A stretch of DNA of 64,000 nt from Clostridiales bacterium. GTDB taxonomy: Bacteria > Bacillota > Clostridia > Lachnospirales > Lachnospiraceae. Under the pieces are notes generated by a model. That model saw only the letters and a list, made by a program, of their open reading frames with translations. It had not been told where the DNA came from and did not search any database. The DNA lies in NCBI GenBank assembly GCA_018372435.1, contig JAHAJA010000002.1, forward strand, positions 248,001 through 312,000. The letters are read 5' to 3'. Shown one piece after another: positions 34,006 to 42,363 of this stretch. Each line of letters begins with the position of its first letter. Position 1 is the stretch's first letter. Both the position numbers and the translations under genes were made by a program.

Positions 34006-35499
34006 ATGGACAATATTTCTATAGCAAATAGCTATAATGTATACAAAGATATACAGGTCCGTACAGGTGGTGAGATCTATATCGGTGTAGTTGGTCCTGT
34101 TAGAACAGGTAAATCAACATTCATTAAGCGATTTATGGATTTGCTGGTTATTCCGAATATTGAAGATGTTCATAGTAAAGAACGTGCTATTGATGAACTT
34201 CCTCAAAGCGCAGCTGGCAAGACAATAATGACAACAGAGCCAAAGTTCATTCCAAAAGAAGCAGCACAGATTAGTTTGTCTGACGAAACAAAAGTTAACA
34301 TTCGATTGATTGATTGTGTTGGCTTCATGGTAGATGGAGCGTCTGGCCATATAGAGAATGAACAAGAACGTTTGGTTAAAACACCATGGTTTGATCATGA
34401 GATTCCTTTTACCCAGGCAGCAGAGCTTGGAACCCAAAAGGTAATCAATGAACATTCCACGATTGGTATTGTGGTTACAACAGATGGAAGCTTTGGTGAT
34501 TTAGCTAGAGACAACTACTTGAAAGCTGAGGAGAAGACAATTGGTGAATTGAGGAAAATGAATAAACCTTTTATTGTTCTCCTTAATACGAACAAACCAT
34601 ATTCTGATGATACGAGAGCCCTTGCTGAGAATTTAATGGAGAAATATAATGTAGCTGTTACACCTGTGAACTGTGAACAGTTAAGAAAAGATGATATCAA
34701 TGCAATCATGGAAACGATACTTAACGAATTCCCAATCGCAGAACTAGATTTCTTCATTCCAAAATGGGTTGAGATGTTACCGCAGACACATTGGCTTAAG
34801 ATGGATTTGATTAATGGTGTCAAAGACATTATGAAGAAGGTTAACTTAATTCGAGATGTAAATTCTGAGAATGTGAAATATGACTCTGAATACATAAAAC
34901 GTTGTAAGATTGACAAAGTTTCTATGCAAGATGGTAGTGTCAAGATTTTTATCGACTTTGATGATAAATATTACTATCAGATTCTAAGTGACCTAATTGG
35001 AACTCCAATCGAAGGGGAATATCAACTAATTTCAACGCTACGGGAGTTAGCAGCGATGAAGAATGAATATTCTAAGGTTGGTACAGCTATGGAAGAAGTT
35101 CGTTATAAAGGTTATGGTGTTGTAACTCCGATGCGCGATGAAATTACAATTGATCAACCAGAAGTAATTAAGCATGGTAATAAGTATGGAGTTAAGATTA
35201 AAGCGGTTGCACCTTCTATTCATATGATCCGTGCGAATATTGAAACTGAAATTGCACCAATCGTTGGAAGTGAACAACAAGCGAATGACTTAATTAACTA
35301 CATCAAAGAAAGTGCGGAGGAAGAACCAGAAGGAATCTGGGATACGAATATTTTTGGTAAATCCATTAAACAGCTCGTTGATGATGGGATTAATAGCAAG
35401 GTTCATAATATGAATGATGAGAGTCAAGTGAAGTTACAAGAAACATTACAAAAAGTAATTAATGATAGTAACGGAGGATTAATCTGTATTATCATTTAA
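34006..35499 (+). CDS. spoIVA: Stage IV sporulation protein A (coat morphogenetic ATPase)
   Basis: Mother-cell ATPase that polymerises on the forespore surface and anchors the spore coat. The 497 residues match the family. The P-loop is GPVRTGKST at 30-38. LIDCVGFMVDGASGH is the Walker B/sensor region, TTDGSFGD is conserved, and the C-terminus DSNGGLICIII is the characteristic membrane-targeting end. I start at the ATG seven bases after GGAAGGGG; an upstream in-frame ATG overlaps the hairpin. It is flanked by its own promoter and terminator. Confidence 0.97.
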   Translation: MDNISIANSYNVYKDIQVRTGGEIYIGVVGPVRTGKSTFIKRFMDLLVIPNIEDVHSKERAIDELPQSAAGKTIMTTEPKFIPKEAAQISLSDETKVNIRLIDCVGFMVDGASGHIENEQERLVKTPWFDHEIPFTQAAELGTQKVINEHSTIGIVVTTDGSFGDLARDNYLKAEEKTIGELRKMNKPFIVLLNTNKPYSDDTRALAENLMEKYNVAVTPVNCEQLRKDDINAIMETILNEFPIAELDFFIPKWVEMLPQTHWLKMDLINGVKDIMKKVNLIRDVNSENVKYDSEYIKRCKIDKVSMQDGSVKIFIDFDDKYYYQILSDLIGTPIEGEYQLISTLRELAAMKNEYSKVGTAMEEVRYKGYGVVTPMRDEITIDQPEVIKHGNKYGVKIKAVAPSIHMIRANIETEIAPIVGSEQQANDLINYIKESAEEEPEGIWDTNIFGKSIKQLVDDGINSKVHNMNDESQVKLQETLQKVINDSNGGLICIII

Positions 35500-35532
35500 T
35501 TAGTGAGTAACTGTTTCGATATCTCTATATAG

Positions 35533-35577
35533 CTGCCGAATTAATAAGTTGGATACTTGTTAATTTGGCAGTTTTTT
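35533..35577 (+). terminator. Terminator of spoIVA
   Basis: A 17-bp stem with two wobble or mismatched positions (35533-35549 with 35555-35571), outer part CTGCC/GGCAG, followed by six T residues. Confidence 0.9.
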
Positions 35578-35689
35578 GTTGTAATTCGGGTCTACATAAC
35601 AATGTCTTCTAGTTGCAATTTGACTAAATACTCAGTATAATTACGAAAAGTAAGAATGAAATATGAGAAGATTATAATGGAGGATCAGA

Positions 35690-36031
35690 ATGAATATTCA
35701 GATTTTTGGTAAGTCAAAATGTTTTGATACAAAGAAGGCGCAACGGTACTTCAAAGAAAGAGGGATATCATTTCAATTCATAGACATGGCACAAAAGGGA
35801 ATGAGTAAAGGCGAATATACTAGCGTTAAACAAGCGGTGGGGGGTATGGACAAGCTAATTGATGAAAAGACAAAAGATCAACAAACCTATTTGCTAATCA
35901 AATATCTTGCCGAAGAAGATAAGGAAGAGAAGTTATTAGAGAATCCTAAGTTATTTAAGACACCGATTGTTAGAAATGGTAAAAAAGCCACAGTTGGCTA
36001 TGAACCTGAAATTTGGAACAAATGGGACTAA
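35690..36031 (+). CDS. ArsC/Spx-family thioredoxin-fold protein
   Basis: A 113-residue protein of the arsenate reductase/Spx/YffB superfamily. It has one N-terminal cysteine (KSKCFDTKKAQRYF, residue 11), not a CxxC pair, and the closing TPIVRNGKKATVGYEPEIW is the family's cis-Pro and substrate-loop region. It could be a glutathione-independent reductase or a redox regulator. The lack of a CxxC argues against classic Spx. It has its own AGGA ribosome site and stands alone. Confidence 0.85.
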   Translation: MNIQIFGKSKCFDTKKAQRYFKERGISFQFIDMAQKGMSKGEYTSVKQAVGGMDKLIDEKTKDQQTYLLIKYLAEEDKEEKLLENPKLFKTPIVRNGKKATVGYEPEIWNKWD

Positions 36032-36459
36032 ATCGTATGAAAATATTATAACAATTATGTATTTATTTCGTAATATTTACTTAGTTCATTAGACCTAATA
36101 AATTACACATTATGGTAATATTGCATACTCTTGACATAGTTATTAAAAAGTTTTGACATATAGTTGACAAATTTAATAAGTATTGGTATAATAATCTCGT
36201 AATATATTTAACATTTATGTAACAAATAGAGCGAAACTACTTAACTTGTTAAGTTGCTATGAATTCCGTTACATAAGAATAAGTTAATGGTTTTGTAAAT
36301 TACAAGTGATAAGATAAAGAGATTATATGGAATAAGAGGGGTAGCTGAATTGCTATCAATAGAGTTACGATAATCAATATATATTAAATCAGGTTATGTA
36401 CGGTACGAGAGAGATTCGTAGCGATAGTTTCAAAACTTGAAGCGTTTAGGAGGCGTAAT
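36032..36459 (+). promoter_or_regulatory. 428-base gene-free region with a strong promoter and structured leader
   Basis: No gene is visible. A consensus promoter, TTGACA (36164-36169) with 17 bp to TATAAT (36187-36192), is preceded by two more TTGACA boxes at 36131 and 36153. The transcribed leader, about 260 bases, contains a 9-bp outer stem TTATGTAAC/GTTACATAA (36215-36223 with 36268-36276). This encloses ACTTAAC/GTTAAGT (36239-36254). Further hairpins lie near 36292-36305 (TTTGTAA/TTACAA) and 36404-36420 (TACGA/TCGTA). GGAGG precedes the gene start. It does not match ydaO-type c-di-AMP or GEMM riboswitches by eye. Confidence 0.75.
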
Positions 36460-37653
36460 ATGAACTTTAACAAGAAAGTGCTTAAGATTTCAACACTTTG
36501 TGTCGCAGGAGCTGTTACAATTGCTGTTAGCACAGTTGGAATGCGTGCAGTTTCATATACTACTGAGGAACCGGTAGCGGGTATTTCTGTTTCTTTGGAT
36601 GATTATTATACTACAAAGAGTTCGGCAAAAGAAGTAGCTTTTGCTGGCGCATTAGCTAGATCTGTTGGAACAGAGATGACTGCATATTCAGGTGATTCTG
36701 AAGAGATAGCAGTAGAGGATGATGCTTCTGATGAGACAACAGATGAAGCTCCAGAAGAAGAACCTACAGAAGCAGAAGCAACTGATAAAGAAAAGGAAGA
36801 TGCAATTACCCTAAATTATGAGAATTTAGGTATTGCAAAGGTTGATAATTATCTTAATATTCGTGAAAGTGCGGGTGAAGATAAGAAGGTTATTGGTAAA
36901 CTTCCTAAGAATGCTGGTTGTGAAATCTATAGTATTTCTGATGATGGCTGGGCTAAGATTAAATCAGGTAAAGTAACTGGTTACGTATCGTCAGAATATC
37001 TTGTTACAGGTGATGAAGCCAACGAATTAGCGAAAGAAGTTGGAATGATTGTTGCGACAGTCAATACAGAAACTCTTAAAGTTCGTGAAGAAGCAGATAA
37101 GGATTCCACATGTTTAACACTTGTTCCAGAAGGTGAAGAACTTGAAGTTAAAAAAGTGAGTGACGAATGGGTTAAAGTTGTTATTGATAATGATAAAGGG
37201 TATGTAGCAAAAGAATATGTTGATTTATCATATCAATTAGCAAAAGGTGTATTCGTTGAAGACGTGGAAGCAGGTACGAATGGCGTGTCATCTGTTCGTG
37301 CAGACATGGTTGCTTTTGCAAAACAATTCCTCGGGAACCGTTATGTATGGGGAGGTACTAGTTTAACAGGCGGTGTTGACTGTTCTGGATTCACAATGAG
37401 AATTTATCAACATTTTGGTTATAACATCACCAGAACATCTCGCTCCCAAGCTGTTAGTGGTAGAACAATTTCGGCTTCAAGTGTTAAACCTGGAGATTTA
37501 GTGTTCTATAGCAACGGTGGAGGTATTAACCATGTAGCCATGTATATTGGCGGTGGTCAAGTTATTCATGCAAGTAACCCAAGAAGTGGTATTAAGATTA
37601 GTAATATGTATTATCGTACACCTGTGAAGGCTGTAAGATACATTAATGACTAA
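36460..37653 (+). CDS. Secreted SH3-NlpC/P60 cell-wall hydrolase
   Basis: Exported peptidoglycan endopeptidase of 397 residues. An N-terminal hydrophobic export segment (residues 6-30) is followed by an acidic Glu/Thr-rich linker (85-115). Two bacterial SH3 domains (about 125-190 and 195-255) follow, containing LNIRESAGEDKKVIGKLPK and LKVREEADKDSTCLTLVPE. The C-terminal NlpC/P60 domain has catalytic Cys308 (DCSGF), His358 (NHVAMYIG) and third residue His370 (VIHASN). It cleaves peptide stems in the wall and likely acts in growth or cell separation. The strong promoter and long structured leader suggest tight regulation. Confidence 0.94.
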   Translation: MNFNKKVLKISTLCVAGAVTIAVSTVGMRAVSYTTEEPVAGISVSLDDYYTTKSSAKEVAFAGALARSVGTEMTAYSGDSEEIAVEDDASDETTDEAPEEEPTEAEATDKEKEDAITLNYENLGIAKVDNYLNIRESAGEDKKVIGKLPKNAGCEIYSISDDGWAKIKSGKVTGYVSSEYLVTGDEANELAKEVGMIVATVNTETLKVREEADKDSTCLTLVPEGEELEVKKVSDEWVKVVIDNDKGYVAKEYVDLSYQLAKGVFVEDVEAGTNGVSSVRADMVAFAKQFLGNRYVWGGTSLTGGVDCSGFTMRIYQHFGYNITRTSRSQAVSGRTISASSVKPGDLVFYSNGGGINHVAMYIGGGQVIHASNPRSGIKISNMYYRTPVKAVRYIND

Positions 37654-37668
37654 TATTATCATAATAGT

Positions 37669-37713
37669 AAAGGTGAAGAAGTAAGACATTTGTCTTGGTT
37701 CTTCACCTTTTTT
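37669..37713 (+). terminator. Terminator after the NlpC/P60 gene
   Basis: AAAGGTGAAGAA (37669-37680) pairs with TTCTTCACCTTT (37699-37710). An inner stem AAGACA/TGTCTT lies between, and a T-run follows. Confidence 0.9.
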
Positions 37714-37786
37714 GATTCCTGATTTCATTTGAATTATTAAAGTCTGTATTGTATAATTAGAAAATGATGATGAGGAGGAAACGACA

Positions 37787-39460
37787 ATGAAATTTTTGAT
37801 ATTCATACTAATAGTAATAATTGTACTTATGATAATTAGTTATAGAGAAGAAAAACGCCGAATGCTTATGTGGAGGGAACGAATTAAGAATGCGTTTGGT
37901 GACGTGCCAGATCAAGAATATACCTCGGAGTATTTTGAAGGACTTAAAGGATACTATAACAGCAAGAAAGTAGATCAAGGGAATGTTGACGATATAACAT
38001 TTAATGACCTGGACTTAAAAAACATCTATATGTTACTTAATAATACGGGGAGTTCCGTTGGCGAAGAATATCTATACTACCTCTTAAGACAGATGAACTT
38101 TGATGCAGACGAACTGAAAGAACGTGATCGTATTATGAGATACTTCACGGAACATGAAGAAGAACGAATTCAGTTTCAGTTAACTATGCACCGGTTAGGA
38201 AAGCTTCCAAATCTCTCTGTATTTGAATATATGAATCGTATGAAAAGATTAGAGAAATATTCTCTTGGTCAACATTATTTCTGTATTGGATCTCTAGCAC
38301 TTGCCTTTGGAATACTTGCCGTAGAACCAAAGATTGGAATTCTAGCTGTATGTGTAACGATTTCCCATAATATTTATCAATATTATAAGAGAAAAGGTAC
38401 AGTTGAGAATTATTTTAAGACGCTTTCTTTTATTGTACGTATACTTAGAAGTGTAGAGGAACTAGATAAGAATAAGGATCCATTCCTACAGCCATATGTT
38501 AACAAGATGAAAGAAGCCGCTAAGAGCTTTGGTTATGTAAAACGAAATGCGAAATGGATTAGTTGCGGAAAATCCATGAATGGAAGTTTAGTTGATAGTT
38601 TGTTAGATTATGAAAGAATGTTACTGCATACGGATTTGATTAAATTCAGTAAAATGGTTGATATCATTAATCAAAACAGTACGCAACTTGAACTGATCTA
38701 TGAAACGATTGGCTATCTTGAAAGTATGGTTGCTGCGGCTTCTTTCCGTGACTTACTAGATTATTACTGTGTGCCTGAGTTGGTTAAAAACAGCAAACCT
38801 TTTATAGATGCAAAGGATCTTTATCATCCATTAATTGATGATCCTGTTGCAAACACCATTAGTGAGAAGCAAAGTGTATTAATTACAGGATCTAATGCAT
38901 CAGGTAAGTCTACTTTTATTAAGACTCTTGCGATTAATGCAATATTATCTCAAACAATCTATACTAGTACAAGCCGTGCCTATCGAGGAAATTATTATAG
39001 AGTATTTACTTCGATGGCGTTACGAGATGATCTATTCAATAATGAAAGTTATTATATTGTTGAGATTAAGTCATTAAAACGAATCTTAGACGCAGTGAAT
39101 GATGAGATACCAATCTTATGTTTTGTTGATGAGGTATTACGTGGTACGAATACGCTTGAGAGGGTAGCAGCATCTGCACAGATACTTAAGAGTTTATCAA
39201 AAGGCTATGTTCTTTGCTTTGCGGCTACACACGATATAGAATTAACATATATATTAGAGAAGCATTTCTCGAATTATCATTTCCAAGAAGAAGTTGTAGA
39301 TAACGATGTATTATTTGATTATAATTTATGTACAGGTAGAGCGCAATCTAGAAATGCTATTAAACTCTTAGGCATGATTGGTTATAAGAAAGATATCATT
39401 GACCAAGCAACGAATGCGGCAAATGATTTCCTTAAGAAAGGAACTTGGGAAACCATATAG
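37787..39460 (+). CDS. Membrane-anchored MutS-like ATPase
   Basis: A 557-residue protein. It begins with a transmembrane helix (FLIFILIVIIVLMIISY, residues 3-19) and has a hydrophobic pair at about 165-200. A MutS-type lever/core region follows. The ABC-like ATPase domain has Walker A TGSNASGKST and Walker B/signature CFVDEVLRGTNTLERVAASA. It lacks the mismatch-recognition domain of true MutS. Function is not established. It lies directly upstream of mutS and mutL, which may be meaningful or only a family trait. AGGAGG lies seven bases before the start. Confidence 0.85.
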   Translation: MKFLIFILIVIIVLMIISYREEKRRMLMWRERIKNAFGDVPDQEYTSEYFEGLKGYYNSKKVDQGNVDDITFNDLDLKNIYMLLNNTGSSVGEEYLYYLLRQMNFDADELKERDRIMRYFTEHEEERIQFQLTMHRLGKLPNLSVFEYMNRMKRLEKYSLGQHYFCIGSLALAFGILAVEPKIGILAVCVTISHNIYQYYKRKGTVENYFKTLSFIVRILRSVEELDKNKDPFLQPYVNKMKEAAKSFGYVKRNAKWISCGKSMNGSLVDSLLDYERMLLHTDLIKFSKMVDIINQNSTQLELIYETIGYLESMVAAASFRDLLDYYCVPELVKNSKPFIDAKDLYHPLIDDPVANTISEKQSVLITGSNASGKSTFIKTLAINAILSQTIYTSTSRAYRGNYYRVFTSMALRDDLFNNESYYIVEIKSLKRILDAVNDEIPILCFVDEVLRGTNTLERVAASAQILKSLSKGYVLCFAATHDIELTYILEKHFSNYHFQEEVVDNDVLFDYNLCTGRAQSRNAIKLLGMIGYKKDIIDQATNAANDFLKKGTWETI

Positions 39461-39561
39461 GGTGATAGGATTCGGGTATAAGTAAATGTTCGTATTCAGT
39501 ATTCGATTAGATAGTGAATTGATGAACATTGAGACACAAGGGAAAAAGGAAGGTTGATAAT

Positions 39562-42345
39562 ATGCAATTAACTCCAATGATGCAACAATATATGGAGATA
39601 AAGAATCAATATAAAGATTGTATTCTGTTCTATCGCTTAGGAGACTTCTATGAGATGTTCTTTGAAGATGCAACCATCTGTGCGAAAGAACTAGAGATTA
39701 CATTAACAGGAAAGAATTGTGGACAAGAGGAGCGCGCACCGATGTGTGGCGTTCCTTATCATGCCGTAGAAGGTTATCTAAGTAAGATGATTAGTCGCGG
39801 TTATAAAGTTGCCATATGTGAGCAAGTAGAAGATCCAAAGCTTGCGAAAGGAATAGTGAAACGTGATGTTATTCGTATCGTGACACCTGGTACGAACTTG
39901 AATACGCAGGCACTTGATGAGACAAAGAATAATTATCTATGTGGTATCTATTATTCAGAAAGTGGAATCGGTGTATCCTTTGTTGATATTACAACAGGAG
40001 ATTATTATGTAACAGAAGTTGATTCGAAGAAGAAACTTCTTGACGAAGTGAATAAGTTTCTGCCAACTGAAATTATCTGTAATGATGCATTTTTAATTTC
40101 AGGTGTTGATATTGTAGATTTAAGAGAACGCCTTAAGATAGTTGTATCGTCACAAGAGTCCTGGTATTTCGATGATGAGATGTGTAAGAATGGCTTAAAA
40201 GAACATTTTGCAGTATCTTCCTTAGATGGACTGGGATTACGGGATTATGAATACGGTGTAATAGCCGCTGGAGCTGTTTTAAAGTATCTATATGAGACGC
40301 AGAAGAACTCACTATCACACCTTACACATATACAACCATATATCACAAGTAAATATATGCTTCTAGATAGTTCAACAAGAAGAAATCTTGAGTTAACGGA
40401 GACGTTACGAGAGAAACAAAAACGAGGTTCCCTATTATGGGTTCTAGATAAAACTAAGACAGCAATGGGTGCCAGATTACTTCGTAATTATGTGGAACAA
40501 CCTTTAATTGACATGGATTTAATTAAGGAAAGACTTGATTGTGTGGAGGAGATTAATCAATCGACAATCACTAGAGAAGAGTTAAGAGAGTACTTAAATC
40601 CAATCTATGATTTAGAACGTCTAATTAGTAAAGTAAGTTATAAGAGTGCGAATCCAAGAGACCTGATTGCCTTACGGGCATCACTATCTATGTTACCTTA
40701 TATCAAATACCTTTTATCTGACTTTACTTGTGCCTTATTGAAGGAGATAGATTCTGAATTAGATACACTTGAAGATATCTGCTCACTTATTACGGACTCA
40801 ATTGATGAAGAACCACCGATATCAGTGAAAGAAGGTGGTATCATCAAAGAGGGCTATAATGAGGAAGTGGATCGACTTAGACATGCCAAAACTGACGGTA
40901 AGTCTTGGTTAGCTGATCTAGAGGCAAAGGAAAGGGAACAGACGGGGATTAAGAATCTTAAGATAAAGTTTAATAAAGTATTCGGCTATTATCTTGAAGT
41001 AACGAATTCCTATCAAAATATGGTACCTGAAACCTGGACAAGAAAACAAACGCTTGCTAATGCGGAAAGATATATTACTCCAGAATTAAAAGAGTTAGAG
41101 GATATGATTCTTGGAGCAGAAGATAAATTGTTTACCTTAGAATACAACTTATTCAGTGAAGTTCGCGATCAAATTGCAGAACAGGTAAAGCGTATACAGA
41201 CAACAGCAAAAGCAGTTGCTAAGATTGATGTGTTTGCTTCACTAGCCTTTGTAGCTGAACGTAACAATTTTGTGAAGCCTGAGATGAATCAAAGTGGGAT
41301 GATCGATATTAAAAACGGACGTCATCCTGTGGTTGAGAAGATGATTAACAACGATTTATTCGTTGCGAATGATACGTTCTTAGATAATGATGATAACCGC
41401 GTATCTATTATAACAGGACCGAATATGGCAGGTAAATCAACATACATGAGACAGACCGCACTGATTGTCTTAATGGCGCAAGTAGGAAGCTATGTACCTG
41501 CTGAGTATGCTAAGATTGGTATTGTTGACCGTATCTTTACGAGAGTTGGAGCTTCTGATGATTTAGCATCTGGCCAAAGTACATTCATGGTTGAGATGAC
41601 AGAGGTTGCTAATATTCTTAGAAATGCAACGAAGAATAGTTTATTAATCCTAGATGAAATAGGTCGAGGAACAAGTACCTTTGACGGTTTGAGTATTGCC
41701 TGGGCAGTAATCGAACATATCAGTAATAAGAAGTTACTTGGTGCAAAGACGTTGTTTGCAACACACTATCATGAACTTACTGAGTTAGAAGGTAAATTAA
41801 GTGGTGTAAATAACTATTGCATTGCTGTGAAAGAGCAAGGCGAAGACATTGTATTCCTCCGTAAGATTATTAAAGGTGGAGCGGATAAGAGCTACGGTAT
41901 ACAAGTAGCTAAATTAGCTGGAGTTCCTGATGCTGTACTTAGTCGTGCTAGAGAAATCGTTGATGAATTAAGTAACAATGATATTACTTATAAAGTGAAA
42001 CAAATGTCGGATTCTCTTCTAGATAAAGAGTGTCAGGTTGCATCTATACATGAAATTAATTCGAATAGTTATGAAGCTTTAGTTAAGAGAAAAATTATAC
42101 AACAAGAAGGTATACAACAAGAAGGTATACAAAAAGAAAATCTTCAATCAGTTGAAGCAAATGATTCTAAAAAAACTTTGATGAATAAAAAGTCTAAGAA
42201 CGAAGTTGATGGACAGATATCATTCTTTACCGTAGATTCAACGAATCAAGTAATTGAAGAAATTAGAAACTTAGATGTAGCGAATATGACGCCAATGGAC
42301 GCGATGAATATGTTATATCAGTTACAAAAACAGATCAAAGGATAG
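39562..42345 (+). CDS. mutS: DNA mismatch repair protein MutS
   Basis: Mismatch recognition ATPase, 927 residues. The N-terminal mismatch-binding domain carries the FYRLGDFYEMFFEDA phrase with the Phe-x-Glu wedge. The ATPase has Walker A GPNMAGKSTYM and Walker B LLILDEIGRGTSTFDGLSIA. The C-terminus is about 60 residues longer than usual because of a Gln/Glu/Lys-rich linker, including the tandem pentapeptide IQQEG, before the terminal VDGQISFF region. I start at the ATG after AAGGAAGG rather than an in-frame ATG 33 bases upstream. mutL follows after 18 bases. Confidence 0.97.
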   Translation: MQLTPMMQQYMEIKNQYKDCILFYRLGDFYEMFFEDATICAKELEITLTGKNCGQEERAPMCGVPYHAVEGYLSKMISRGYKVAICEQVEDPKLAKGIVKRDVIRIVTPGTNLNTQALDETKNNYLCGIYYSESGIGVSFVDITTGDYYVTEVDSKKKLLDEVNKFLPTEIICNDAFLISGVDIVDLRERLKIVVSSQESWYFDDEMCKNGLKEHFAVSSLDGLGLRDYEYGVIAAGAVLKYLYETQKNSLSHLTHIQPYITSKYMLLDSSTRRNLELTETLREKQKRGSLLWVLDKTKTAMGARLLRNYVEQPLIDMDLIKERLDCVEEINQSTITREELREYLNPIYDLERLISKVSYKSANPRDLIALRASLSMLPYIKYLLSDFTCALLKEIDSELDTLEDICSLITDSIDEEPPISVKEGGIIKEGYNEEVDRLRHAKTDGKSWLADLEAKEREQTGIKNLKIKFNKVFGYYLEVTNSYQNMVPETWTRKQTLANAERYITPELKELEDMILGAEDKLFTLEYNLFSEVRDQIAEQVKRIQTTAKAVAKIDVFASLAFVAERNNFVKPEMNQSGMIDIKNGRHPVVEKMINNDLFVANDTFLDNDDNRVSIITGPNMAGKSTYMRQTALIVLMAQVGSYVPAEYAKIGIVDRIFTRVGASDDLASGQSTFMVEMTEVANILRNATKNSLLILDEIGRGTSTFDGLSIAWAVIEHISNKKLLGAKTLFATHYHELTELEGKLSGVNNYCIAVKEQGEDIVFLRKIIKGGADKSYGIQVAKLAGVPDAVLSRAREIVDELSNNDITYKVKQMSDSLLDKECQVASIHEINSNSYEALVKRKIIQQEGIQQEGIQKENLQSVEANDSKKTLMNKKSKNEVDGQISFFTVDSTNQVIEEIRNLDVANMTPMDAMNMLYQLQKQIKG
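42098..42142 (+). repeat. 15-bp tandem repeat inside mutS
   Basis: A unit of about ATACAACAAGAAGGT occurs two full times and a third time in altered form. It encodes IQQEG-IQQEG-IQKEN. Because the unit is a multiple of three, gain or loss of copies would keep the frame. It lies in a non-conserved linker. Confidence 0.8.
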
Positions 42346-42363
42346 GAAGAACGGTGAGTAACA

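Noticed and set aside
36200..36459. c-di-AMP (ydaO/yuaA) or c-di-GMP (GEMM) riboswitch before the NlpC/P60 gene
   Set aside because: The context fits, but the conserved GGGG-ACC-type core of ydaO and the GEMM tetraloop-receptor sequence are not visible. I report only an unclassified structured leader.
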